64,000 nucleotides of DNA, taken from Tricholoma matsutake. Lineage: Eukaryota > Basidiomycota > Agaricomycetes > Agaricales > Tricholomataceae. The stretch covers positions 3,100,001 through 3,164,000 of the forward strand of contig AP026541.1 of the NCBI GenBank assembly GCA_026075535.2. The letters run 5' to 3'. This document shows, piece after piece, positions 33,355 to 43,563 of this stretch (its first letter is position 1; each line of letters begins with the position of its first letter). A program made the translations under genes and the position numbers. The notes beneath the pieces were generated by a model. It was not told the origin of the DNA, did no database searches, and saw only the letters and a program-made list of their open reading frames with translations.

Positions 33355-36165
33355 ATGCAAAACGATTCGTTCATAGACCAGGTCGATTTGCCTGGTGCAG
33401 GGTTCAACTTCCAAGATGTCACAGATATTTTTATCGAGGCGGCCAATGGTACGTGCTCACAATTCAATCCCATCATAGCCCTTCATTGTTTTGCTGCTAT
33501 ACAAGATATGGAACCGGGAGAGTTTATTTTCATGGATGATTTCACACTGTATGATGCGATGAGCGCATTTGAGGTGAGCAGGCATAAATGACTGAGTGCG
33601 GTTCTGCTAAGCAATAGCAAAGATCGGTGAACCTCGGTTAGATAGTGGAATTGTGTCAGGAGACCAAAACCGCCCAAAGTTCAATCCACAGACTCCCTTG
33701 CTGCCGGAGGAACTATGCTGGATATTAGACAGGTGTTTCTCGTATGACGTGAGTGAGTACCAACCCTCCTTCGCACACTCTCGTCAATAACCGCTCGTAG
33801 ATGGAGTGGCATGCAGGAAATCTTCTTTCGCACACTGTATTCACTCTGCTCTATGTCCATCGGTTGGCTGAGACCGAATTCGACCTGGTATCCTCCCCAT
33901 CCAGGAAGAATGACCAGTCGCGTCCCATGGAACTCATATACATTGTTCTGAGAGCCTACGTCATGGGTCTGCTCAAATGTTGTGATCTTACATGGCGAGA
34001 ACTTTCAAAGGGTGGAGTTCAGGACGTTGGTATCCCTCCACTATACTCGGTGTCAGACACTGAAGGTCATGTAGGCTGAAGACTGGCAAAGCGAGAAATG
34101 TGATGTTTCTCTTCTGGAAGGCGTTTCGACCGATTACATTCTATCTAAACTTGAAGAAGCTAGCAATTGGCTCTTGAACACCTCGAAATGTATCGCACTT
34201 GCCGTCTCCCTATTAATTGCATCCTAAATGGTTTTCATTTTTAGTGCCCGTTCTTTGGCGCAACGCCTTGTGTGCTCGTATTTTGCTACGAAAGGTCTCA
34301 CATGTAGCTTGTTCGCTGTCCTTGCTTGACAAGTCATTCCATAGACCATCTTGCAACTCATGCAGATGGAGGTCTTCTCTGATCAAGCTCAATTTCAAGA
34401 CCTCATCAACGTGGCTCACGGGCATCTAACAATCACCCGCACCCATCCTTCACCTGAACCTGGGCCTGACTCGCCTGTACACCTCGTCTTCGACTCGACC
34501 TTTGCGCGACACCTGAACACATTGGTTCCCCTACGCATAATATCCGCACCTACACTTGAAGACACCTGGAAAAGGATAGATGCTCTTCTCGACGGCTGGC
34601 AGGAGCTCAGTCTACTCTCGCAAGCCACTGACATATCAACATGGGATGTAAGCTGTTATTCGACGCGAAATGTGCCTTTCCTGAGAGTCTACTAGATAGT
34701 CGGTAACCTTCGCGTCTGGCTACCTGACTCGCTGCCACCGACGCCGTACATACGCTCGCTGATGCAGGTACACCTTTCCTTTGATCACCTCTCTCCGTAT
34801 TAATGAGAAATTACATTGTAGTCAACATTTCACGATGGACTTCTCGTTCTGAATAAATACTCCTTTGCATGGCTAGTTGACCGCTTTTTCTTCGAAACAC
34901 TTGGGGTCAGTTACGACCATATCGTCAAAATGGTGAAGCGGTACCTTCCTGATACTGATGCCTTTGCTCGGGCGGAGCCCTTCTTACACAAGGCACGTCA
35001 CAATGTGCACACGCTATATGTTCGTTTCGCTAATTTATTCTTGCATGTTTCCTGTACTTAGCTGATTACACCCCGGATTAGAGGACATTTTCTAAATTCT
35101 CCGCGGAGACGGCGTCACTTGGCGAAATCTTTGTTGGACTGGCACGCCTTGTACGACGTATTTTTCGAAGTTGCTAACTGGCTCAAGGAGACTGTAGGTG
35201 ATTCGCAGCGTCTCTTGTAGCCACTTGTTTATATTTTCTTAGGATTTGCCGAAAGATGATATCGTCATGCAGCTGCCTAATGTTGTTTTAGTCTGGAGAC
35301 TATCCGCTATCAGGGAAGTGATATTATCGGGGTTCCAGCTAGAGTTATTCGCGTTGGAGGAAAGGCCAGTGGCGTATTGGTATGGCACGCAGGTTCTGGA
35401 TACACACTTGTCATGCCTGGACAACCTGCTGCGCGTTGTGCCAAAAGGTACGCTGCAGACAGATCATGCAAATATTTCTCCCTTACAACTAGCGCAATAG
35501 ATTCTATGGCATACCGGGAAATGGAGTTTCAATTTCAGCTACTTACGGCTCTTCAAGCGATGCTTACGGCGGTGTTTGTGGTATATATTTTTTGTTATTT
35601 GCATTTAGTCTCGATTTTAAAACCAATATGATAGTCCTCCATGTCTCTAATTACCTTCTCATGGAGCCATCTACGACCCACTTTTTACCGACGCTACAAA
35701 TGGGCTTTTCGTCCAGCATATGACAATATTGACACGCCGGTCGTGGGGCACCCTGAGCTCCATGGGCTAATGCAAGCATGTTCCGAGGCATTGCAGGTGA
35801 AATTATCCGTGCGCTACCCACATATTTTCTTCTTCATAACAGTATTGACTAGGATGAACAATTTTCGCCTTCTGGTGCAGTAGAAATGGCAGAGATGATC
35901 CTTCTGGCTCTGCTAGAGTCCGGGTCTGCAGGTGGCTGGGCTGGGCAGTGGGAGAAAGATAGGGCGAGGGTCAGTGCTACTATCCGTTCTTCTACGTAAC
36001 TTTATCCTCACCTCCATTCGTATTCAGCATATCCGGAGTCTGGTGTGTGCATGTGAACGCCTCCACGACCTGCCCCCCTCTGTTAGTCATCTGGAGTACT
36101 TCAATGTGGAGCGGCTGAAGTGGGATTCCGGAGTACACCCATGGTTTCCTTCAGTATCTGCGTAG
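33355..36165 (+). CDS. NAA35: NatC N-terminal acetyltransferase auxiliary subunit (NAA35/Mak10)
   Basis: Auxiliary, ribosome-anchoring subunit of the NatC complex. The gene has many short introns. Conserved pieces in order: DVTDIFIEAAN | DMEPGEFIFMDDFTLYDAMS (33355-33570), IGEPRLDSGI and PPEELCWILDRCF-like text (33625-33750), MEWHAGNLLSHTVFTLLYVH (33801), ELIYIVLRAYVMGLLKCCDL, WRELSKGGVQD, then EDWQSEKCDVSLLEG (34080 on), LVFDSTFARHLNT, YSFAWLVDRFFFETLG (34850), RRRRHLAKSLLDWHALYDVF (35120), a region ending VLDTHLSCLDNLLRVVPK (35440), MAYREMEFQFQLLTALQAML (35507), FYRRYKWAFRPAYDNIDTP (35695) and LKWDSGVHPWFP near the proposed stop at 36165. Estimated length about 680 residues. Not every junction was fixed: those near 34200-34360 and 35000-35240 are uncertain. 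Confidence 0.85.
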
Positions 36166-36978
36166 GTGGACTATATGAAATCAGTCAGGTCGCTCAATTT
36201 CTGCTCTAATCCTACATTTAAATGTCGACTTTGGATTTGGTACAGCTTAATTGGACCAGATTATGACAATTTTAGTCACTGGTGTGCTTTCGCGATGCGT
36301 ATCCCGAAGCTGGAGAGATCCGTGTATCCGTTCGTGCGTACGATAGGGCTACCAAGCCAGTCGCGGTATGAAGTAAAGTGTGGCTTGATGCCGTTCCTTG
36401 AAATTGCAACCTTACCTCACGACTACTCTAATGAGACCATTTCGCCGAGCGGCAGCACCACCAACAGAAGGGTTAACATTAGCAGCCAGTGGCAAAGAAC
36501 GTCTCCGTATATGCCAACGACTGCATACCTTTTTGTCATCCAGCTCTGAATTCAAACCGTGTTCTGTTCTGTATGTGCCGATTCGCAGTTAAATCAGTGA
36601 CTGTGGATACTAGTAGGCACCGAGAGACTAGAGAAGTGACTTTGGAAGCCCTAAACTGTCCATGATGAGAGCACTGAGGCCGTGGGGTCCGAGCAAAAGA
36701 ATCGGATGTACACTAACTTCGATTGCCTCTGCAACAGAACTGTTAGAAGCTGATCTGAATAAAGACTCACTGGCGACTGGCACTGACGACTCGGATCATT
36801 TCCCGCAAAATGTCCTGGAATAATTGCAACTTTAGCAAATGCACTTGTCAGAAACTTGAACAGTTTCCTCGTTCGTGGATGCTACTACGTCTGACCTAGC
36901 TTCCTATTGAATTGTACATCATGCGACGAGTTTCGCCGAACGCGGCGGATCGGAACCCGAACTCTGTGGAAGTTCATC
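36166..36978. other. No gene firmly recognised
   Basis: Several short plus-strand frames are open (for example 36398-36592) and the base composition is host-like, so a last NAA35 exon or a small gene is possible. I recognised no family motif. Confidence 0.4.
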
Positions 36979-38371
36979 ATGCTCAAACAAACTACAGCAC
37001 GTTCCACAGCGCACGCAAGCCCCTACCACCCTTCAGTCACTCTTTTCGAATCCAAAGATCCCGAGACCACTCCGCCAGACTCACCTAGACGGTCGAAACG
37101 TATTAAATTGGAAACAGCACCAGCTACAGAAGCAGTCAATGTCGCAGATCCCAAGTCTAAGAGTCCACGCAAGAAAGCGGTTACATCCTTAGATTCACGA
37201 CCCAAACAAGCCACTAAATCTCCCAGAAAACCTAAGCCAATACAGCAGTCACTCGAGGTACCTCATCCTGCTCCACCGCAATGGCGAGAAACGTATGACA
37301 CGATCAAACAAGTGCGGTCTCGGGTCGTCGCACCTGTTGATACCATGGGTTGCGATCAAGCCCAACACAAGGAAGAGGACCCGAAAGTGAGCATGGCGCG
37401 TGTTTTTGCTCTCTGAATGTCGTTGACGCGTCTCGTGAATAGAATCAGCGATTCGCAACCCTTATATCTCTCATGTTGTCTTCGCAGACCAAAGATGAAG
37501 TTACGGATGCTGCTGTTTCCAAATTGCGAACTGCCATTGGGGGAAGCTTGACTGTCGATGGTATCTTAAATGCAGACGAGACCACGATATCAGAAGCCAT
37601 TGCAAAAGTTGGATTTTGGCGGCGTAAAACCGAGTACGTAAATGCAATCTCCCAGATCATGTGTGCATACCTTACGGTTACCTCGACAGGTATATAAAGA
37701 AGACGGCACGACGTCTTCGTGATGATTTTGACTCTGACGTCCCTAAGACCGTGGACGAACTGTGTTCTCTGCCAGGTGTAGGGCCCAAGATGGCGTTTCT
37801 GCTTCTACAAGTAGCATGGAATTTGTGAGAATATAGAATTCCGTTCGTAAGATCCTTCTGACGATAGACAGAAATGTGGGAATCGGTGTAGATGTCCATG
37901 TTCACCGCATAACTAACCGATTGGGGTGGCATAAACCGCCCACCAAGACACCCGAAGCGACGAGGTTCGGGAACTTTGATGGCGTAACAGTGCTGCTCGA
38001 CTGACGGGACATACAGGTTGAATCTGCAGTCGTGGCTTCCAACGGAACTTCATCGCGACGTAAACCACATGCTCGTTGGATTTGGGCAGGTATGTTGTAC
38101 GTACTTCTCGCGTCCCCATTGATCACATCTTGGATAGGTGATCTGTCTTCCAGTAGGGCCGCGGTGTGATTTGTGTGACCTCAGTACGAGCGGCCTCTGC
38201 CCAAGTGCCAAAAAGAATCCAACGTCCAAAGGACGCAAGGCCGTTGTGACTGCGTCCACGTCACCAGAACCTGGATCGCTCCCAAGAATCGAGATCGAGC
38301 TAGAAGCAGATGAAGGAATGCCTTCAAATTCTTCCGTCGAACTTTCTGACGTGGTTGTCGAAGGCTCATGA
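36979..38371 (+). CDS. NTH1: Endonuclease III-type DNA glycosylase/AP lyase (NTH1)
   Basis: Bifunctional base-excision repair enzyme for oxidised pyrimidines, acting in nucleus and mitochondria. Six exons (36979-37386, 37443-37633, 37690-37824, 37872-37964, 38017-38089, 38138-38371) give about 377 residues. The first 120 residues are a disordered basic region ([18 protein letters not shown], nuclear-targeting type). Helix-hairpin-helix LPGVGPKMA at 227-235 with the catalytic lysine K233; catalytic aspartate D252 in [14 protein letters not shown], 19 residues later as in the human enzyme. The iron-sulfur cysteines are C303, C310, C313 and C321, spaced x6, x2, x7; the last gap is two residues longer than the usual x5. 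A further upstream start, out to about 36925, would lengthen the N-terminus. Confidence 0.94.
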
Positions 38372-39031
38372 TACCGTACTGGGACTGTGTTCATAATTTG
38401 GGATTACATTTCTACTAGCCAATGGAATGCTTGGATCGATATTTACAGTGGGGTAGGAATAATGCAGCCTTCAGCATATCGTTACCCCATGATGTTCGTG
38501 CAGTCGTCATCGCTGCATCCCTCTCTGGAGTCTGAGTGCCCTGTTCGCCTTTCGGACGTGCCAACACCATGTGTCGACTACCAGTCGAGCAGAACATCTC
38601 GTTCACTGACAAACCACGATATGAAGCCTGGTTCTGACTTTATCTTCGTGCGATGCTTGAGTCTAGGTTGCTGGGGCTCTTTAAACTTGACATTCCGGAG
38701 ATAGCATAGCGGGAATTGGTCTAGGTGAAGTGTGGCAGGGATCAGCGGTCTAAAATGTGTTCAGCGACATGCAGCATGATGATCCCTGGGAAGGAGACTA
38801 ACGCTTATGGTTGAGAAGTCAATCTTTGCTGCCGAGATCCTCGAAGAGCTAGACTCTGCGTCTGTTATCAGAGAGGGCAAATTGTTAGTTCAGCAACTGC
38901 TCACTGGTACGGTCTGGTAATAGGTGACTGTCGCGGCTTATCATTCCACGAGTGTTGAGAGTGAACAACATGGTACCCGAGTATACGCGTCCAACACAGT
39001 ACAGTACAGCATCAGTTACTGTACGGACAAT
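38372..39031. other. No gene recognised
   Basis: About 660 bases between NTH1 and the DUF6534 gene. May hold a last small exon of the DUF6534 gene. No RNA gene or repeat seen. Confidence 0.4.
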
Positions 39032-40058
39032 TTAGAGCGAGACTTGAAGACGGAAGAAATATAAATTACTGTGACTCTCCGGATAAACAACGAATGTGAT
39101 GAATGCGGTACAGGCAACCACGGACGTAGCCAAGCCTGTTTGAATAGCCATGATTGATACTCTTCGTATCAAACTACCAGATACCATTGTCAGATATATT
39201 CATGACGTAGAACACGATTACACCGACCTGTGAGTTTCTCGGGCACAGGTTCCAGCCCTTAGGCTAGTATAAAGTTGCCAGACGAGTAGTGCCGTGAGCG
39301 AGACGTCCGTTGTAGCAGCTCCTCCGAGACCCAATCTACCCCATTGTCAGCAAAAGTCATTGCGAGATATGTCACAAGTTATACATTATAAACGGAATGC
39401 CTTTCTCCCGATCTGGGACCAAATGCGCAAAGGTCGTAGCTGCAGCTAGATATGTTCCGACGAGCTATTGCACCAAATGCATTAGATTCAGCTTAGGAGA
39501 CGAGAACAGTAGACGAACCGAGGCTACCATGAGGACGATAATTATCCCCGCTAGTATACGATGCGAACATCTGAGAGAATGTCAGAAGGGCATCGGACGG
39601 AAATAATCTCTGCTCACATTCTCCAATAACGGTAAACCATGAAGGACTGCACCAGGAAAGTAGTGGTGCCGGTCAGGACAACGACTACCACCATCGGCCA
39701 GTATTCTCGTGACGGTACAATAGCATTACGTCTCCCTAAAAACTAATTAACACAGAGAAGCGCAAGGGAACATTAGATAGGCTGCACCCCAGAAGACGAC
39801 GGTGTACTGAGAAGAGCGATGTCCGAGTCAGTTAAATTTATCAATGCAAGTCGCACAGCTGACCATGTAAACGAGTGCACAGATTGCAATGGTGGCCAAT
39901 GAGTCCATGATGAGGTTGAGAATCACAGCACCCTTGAGGATCTTGCTGTCGGTCTTTGAACGACGACTGTTCCGAAAGTAGTGGTAGACTTGAACCGATT
40001 CCAATGTGTACAAGATTAAATTGATGTAGGTTCCTATTAGCTGGACACTGCGAATCAT
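39032..40058 (-). CDS. DUF6534-type multispanning membrane protein
   Basis: Member of a large basidiomycete family of seven-helix membrane proteins without a known role. Pieces on the minus strand: MIRSVQLIGTYINLILYTLE with VYHYF (start 40058) and ILNLIMDSLATIAICALVYM; after an intron beginning GTCAGC, YTVVFWG; then EYWPMVVVVVLTGTTTFLVQ followed by SFMVYRYW (about 39700-39610); ILAGIIIVLMVASVRLL (about 39560); LGLGGAATTDVSLTALLVWQ followed by LYTSL (about 39310); and, after another intron, LIRRVSIMAIQTGLATSVVA running to SNLYFFRLQVSL and TAA at 39032. The pattern Q-S-F-x-x-Y-R-Y-W, the A-x-x-D-x-x-L-x-x-x-L-x-W-Q-L helix and SLIRR-x5-QTG-x-T match the family. Several junctions are not resolved, and the C-terminus may continue in another exon. 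It could be a young pseudogene. Confidence 0.65.
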
Positions 40059-40517
40059 TGAGCTTTAGTGGCGCTCAGCGTGGCTCGAGTCTGAGGAAGC
40101 CATACCCTAAGTTGGTGGTGCGAAACATGGAACGACGCGGTGAACGATGGAAGAAAGCTGTAGCAAGGCGTTCATTATGTGTATGTTTGAGACTGGTGTA
40201 TAAAAATATTCCGTTAAATCGGACTAAGTAATCTGAGTAGTAGAAGCGGACTCAATTTGAACTCTTTTGAATTGGGGGACGCGGGGGGCGACGCGGGGGC
40301 CGGACTCGGACACTACTCGGACTCGGAGGCCGGTGAGATCTTGACACGCTATATATAGAGTTCAGGTTCGGAGCCGCGCAGCTTATGCGAATGGTGTTCG
40401 GGAAGTATGGGCACTGAGCCGAACGAGTTCGCTGTGCCCGAACTTCCCCGCGCCACTCGTCAATAGGCGTGTTTCGTGAGCGTATGTGAGTATGCACCGT
40501 TCCGCTTTGTCAACTTT

Positions 40518-40541
40518 ATGTAAATAAAATATTATTTACAT
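40518..40541. repeat. AT-rich perfect hairpin
   Basis: ATGTAAATAA and TTATTTACAT form 10-bp arms around a 4-base loop. It lies between a GC-rich patch (40270-40350) and the gene fragment starting near 40561. Role unknown. Confidence 0.6.
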
Positions 40542-40560
40542 ATGTAAACTTTTGTCTCAA

Positions 40561-41176
40561 ACCTCCAGTGCGATCGGCAAGCGTATAGGTTTCGAGAGAG
40601 ATGTCGAGACGTGGAAAGCCTTCCATGTTCCTGAAGGTTTCAGACCTTCGCCAACAGCAAGTTCCTCTGCATCATCACCGGAAAGTGTCATGAAAAACGC
40701 CCGCAAATAAAAGGCTCAAGAGCTTGAGAAACTCAAGGATGCAGTATTTGCCTTATAGCATGAAGGCTTTGCAGGTGAAGGGCATCAAGCCTGAGGTCGC
40801 CGTGTATCAGTCTACAGAAGACTCCCCATCTGAATCGGCTGTCGTTCAGACGCGAATGGGAAATGGTTACGTGGGTTATGTAGGAGACGTTAACTATGAA
40901 GAAGGTTCTTCGAAAGTCATCCTAGCAATGCTTCGTCTATCAGACGGTCCCCTGCAATCATCCACCCCACAAACAAACTTGCCAGAACTCGAACCCGTTG
41001 CAGCAAATGAGAAGGGGACCAACGACAACGTGAAGTCCGATCTGAAAACAAACCGAGGATTCGTGATGCTTTTGTCGGTTGAAAATGAAGATCGAATTGG
41101 TTCACGAAGAGCTACGCCCCTCTATTCGTGCAAAAATACAGTGGAAACAAGCGCTTACGTTTTCATCTGCGGTTAA
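40561..41176 (+). pseudogene. Fragment 1 of a fungal hypothetical family
   Basis: Frame 1 (40570-40720) reads AIGKRIGFERDVETWKAFHV then PEGFRPSP and stops at TAA; a shifted frame from 40724 reads YLPYSMKALQVKG, SESAVVQTRMGNGYVGYVGD and NYEEGSSKVILAMLRL. The second part is a relative of fragment 2, 530 bp downstream (PSYSMKVLHVSG, SPAVQTRVGRGYFAYIGDVN, EEGSTK). I recall similar YIGDVN-EEGS proteins as unnamed, expanded genes in basidiomycetes. No promoter or full-length frame was found, so this is probably broken. Confidence 0.45.
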
Positions 41177-41252
41177 AATGCTTGACTCGCCGGTGTCCTA
41201 GTCACAGATCCTGGAGTCTCGTCCTCGAAGTGCACGGGTATTATCGAAGCTT

Positions 41253-41687
41253 GTGGAGTCTGGAGGGTCCGCCGTTGTTGGCACCATGTTTCCGACACGT
41301 CATGGAAACAGGGCTCGTACCATTCGCACGACATTTGCTCTCAATCCTTCCGACGGAATGGTGAAGAAGAACCCTTCGTTAGTGCCGTCGTACAGCATGA
41401 AAGTTTTGCATGTTAGTGGGCTTTGTCCCGGCGACACGATATACCTTCCATCGGAAAATGCTCGTTTGCAATCGATGATCTTTCTGCCCGTCGCGATTAC
41501 CGATCGGTCTGAATCGCCTGCAGTTCAAACACGGGTCGGACGTGGTTACTTCGCTTACATCGGTGATGTCAACGCAGAGGAGGGATCGACAAAGTTATTC
41601 TACCCATGCTTGGCCTGTTGGACTCTCCGAACGTACCGAACGTTGAGACTTCACAGGGAACCAGTGCTGTCAAGGCCAGATTGGTGA
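41253..41687 (+). pseudogene. Fragment 2 of the same hypothetical family
   Basis: 145-codon frame with TMFPTRHGNRARTIRTTFAL, MVKKNPSLVPSYSMKVLHVS and SPAVQTRVGRGYFAYIGDVN then AEEGSTK. After EEGSTKL the frame shifts away from family sequence (expected PMLGLLDS is present in another frame near 41605), indicating a one-base indel. It keeps more of the family than fragment 1. The two lie in tandem and probably arose by duplication. Confidence 0.45.
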
Positions 41688-41870
41688 AACCCAAACCACG
41701 CCCACTTGAGCATTACATTTTGATGGCAAATTCTCGGGTTATAAAGACGAGTCCGAGGTAAGATAGGCGACATGCAAATCCAGCACCTTATGTAATCGCT
41801 TATAAATAAGCTCCCACGGCCAAATCTTGATGTTACGAAAAACATTTACATTTGCAACCAAGATTTTACC

Positions 41871-43128
41871 CAGACTCCAACCCAGCCATCGAGAGGAAAA
41901 AGAGAAAAATACGATGTTTTATATCAGTACATAGATTTTGTGTTTAATCTGATCACCCCATCACGTGTTTCATCTGACAAACCTTTTTTTTTTCACTATT
42001 TCCTTCGATGACTGCCAAAACTTGCAGTGGTGGCTTGGTTCTGTTTGGTTTCTCGGGATGGAATGACATCACTCCGAGAGCGAAGTTACACTTCTACTTG
42101 CTTTTAAAATGCCCATCCAGTCAAAACCACGGGAACACACAATGCTCAACAACAACGAGGATTGATACTGATGATATTATAGGATATAGGGAAGTGGAGA
42201 TACCAGCTTGTTGTGACCCCGGAACTGCTTCTAAATGATGATAGGTTTGCAATTGAGGTCCTGTGGGGGAAGTATTTCATGGATAAGCTCATCAACATTT
42301 TGCTCGACAAGGCACATGTTATTAAAGAGTGGGGCAGCACCTTCAGAACCGACTATTTAAAGATTGGGCCCATCCGTTATAGGTTTCCACAGATGATCCC
42401 ATTCCATCTGGGATCAGCAACAGTCAGCAAGCAATTAGAGCCTGAACTTGTGAAGAATCTACATCTTCATGTTGCCTTGTTGGCAGTGATGCGTCGCAAT
42501 ACAGATAGGCCCAATATTTTCCTTGTGGTTGAGCAAATGAAACATCCCATGAACTCTTATGAAGATCTCGCATTCATTATCAAAAAGAACTTAGGGCCCG
42601 AAGACACAAGTTTTTGGTGTTCTTTAATTCCCGAGGTGAGGCACAAGCAGGTGCCGAGTTCTTGAGAGCTCGTCTTTCACCCGAGCTACGCAACAAAGTC
42701 AAGTGGTTTCATTTGGGCATGACAGATCAATTCAGAGAAGATGAGATGATGCACTGATTATCAGTGAATCACTTGGCGAAGGATCAACTGATGCTGCAGG
42801 AATGGTGAGTCTAAAAGCTTCGAAAGTTGAGATCATCATCACTGGGGCATGACAGTAATTGTGTCCCGCAGTTACTAGACATGTATCTTACTCTATGTAG
42901 AATTCTCTGCTCTTCGGGTTTGCCATGCAGACATGTTTTTGATGCTACAGCCAAACAAGACCAAGCCGCCACTGCAATTTTTGGCAGTCATCGAAGGAAA
43001 TAGTGAAAAAAATGAGGTTTGTCGGATGAAACATGTGATGGGGTGATCAGATTAAACACAAAATCTATGTACTGATATAAAACATCATATTTTTCTCTTT
43101 TTCCTCTTGTCGACTGGGTTGGAGTCTG
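41871..43128. mobile_element. Mutator-like (MULE) element, 1258 bp, ~178-bp TIRs, 9-bp target duplication
   Basis: Long terminal inverted repeats 41871-42048 and 42951-43128 start CAGACTCCAACCCAG at both ends and stay alignable through ACATAGATTTTGTGTTTAAT and CTTCGATGACTGCCAAAA. Flanked by a perfect 9-bp duplication GATTTTACC (41862-41870 and 43129-43137). Long TIRs with a 9-bp duplication are the usual mark of Mutator-like elements. The interior holds no MULE transposase but a piece of a RecQ-type helicase, so it looks like a Pack-MULE-style carrier moved in trans. Confidence 0.88.
42199..42805 (+). pseudogene. RecQ-type DEAH helicase fragment inside the MULE
   Basis: Reads QLVVTPELLLNDDRFAIEVL, then ILLDKAHVIKEWG, TFRTDYLKIGPIRYRFPQ, IPFHLGSATVSKQLEP, RRNTDRPNIFLVVEQMKHP and, after a frame change near 42640, AEFLRARLSPELRNKVKWFH and GMTDQFRED. 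This spans motifs II to about IV of a RecQ-like superfamily 2 helicase. The DEAH box reads DKAH, so the catalytic glutamate is lost. The N-terminal Walker A part and the C-terminus are absent. Similar RecQ-like helicase genes are repeated in some basidiomycete genomes. Non-functional fragment. Confidence 0.8.
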
Positions 43129-43226
43129 GATTTTACCTGCCAAAATAACTTTCCACATCTGCCAAATTTCAGACTTGCAAATACTCTCTATTGCCAAACA
43201 TCTAGAGTAGGCAGAAGATCAATGCA

Positions 43227-43531
43227 TGTTGGAGCAGACTATATACGCTGCACAGGGGAAGAGACAACACGTTCCTTACAACCTACCTGGGGTTTAGTTA
43301 GACTTACAGCTAGGGTTAGCAGAGGTAAGAACACTGTATTCCTACTATGGTACAGGTTCTCCTTATATACATAATATTAAGGATGTCACATGACTCGGGA
43401 ATGTGTTTACCGCATGTATGCGCAGTAAGCGCAGTAACATGCGTATGCTGCATGTATCGCCTCATGTATACATGTGTATGCTGCATGTATTGCCTCATGT
43501 ATACAGCATGCATCAGGGATTAATTTCAACA
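43227..43531 (-). repeat. Copia-B 3' LTR
   Basis: 305 bp, TGTTG...CAACA ends. On the minus strand it is preceded by the polypurine tract GAGGGGGGG (43532-43540). It carries several ATGTATAC / GTATACAT-type short palindromic phrases (43400-43510). Confidence 0.95.
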
Positions 43532-43563
43532 CCCCCCCTCAAACTGTACAGCGCTCTAAGCAG

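Noticed and set aside
36398..36592. Last exon of NAA35 or a separate small gene
   Set aside because: Open frame without recognisable family sequence; left unannotated pending transcript evidence.
41862..43137. Telomere-linked RecQ helicase gene
   Set aside because: The helicase is a fragment enclosed by long TIRs and a 9-bp target duplication, and no telomeric repeats are present.
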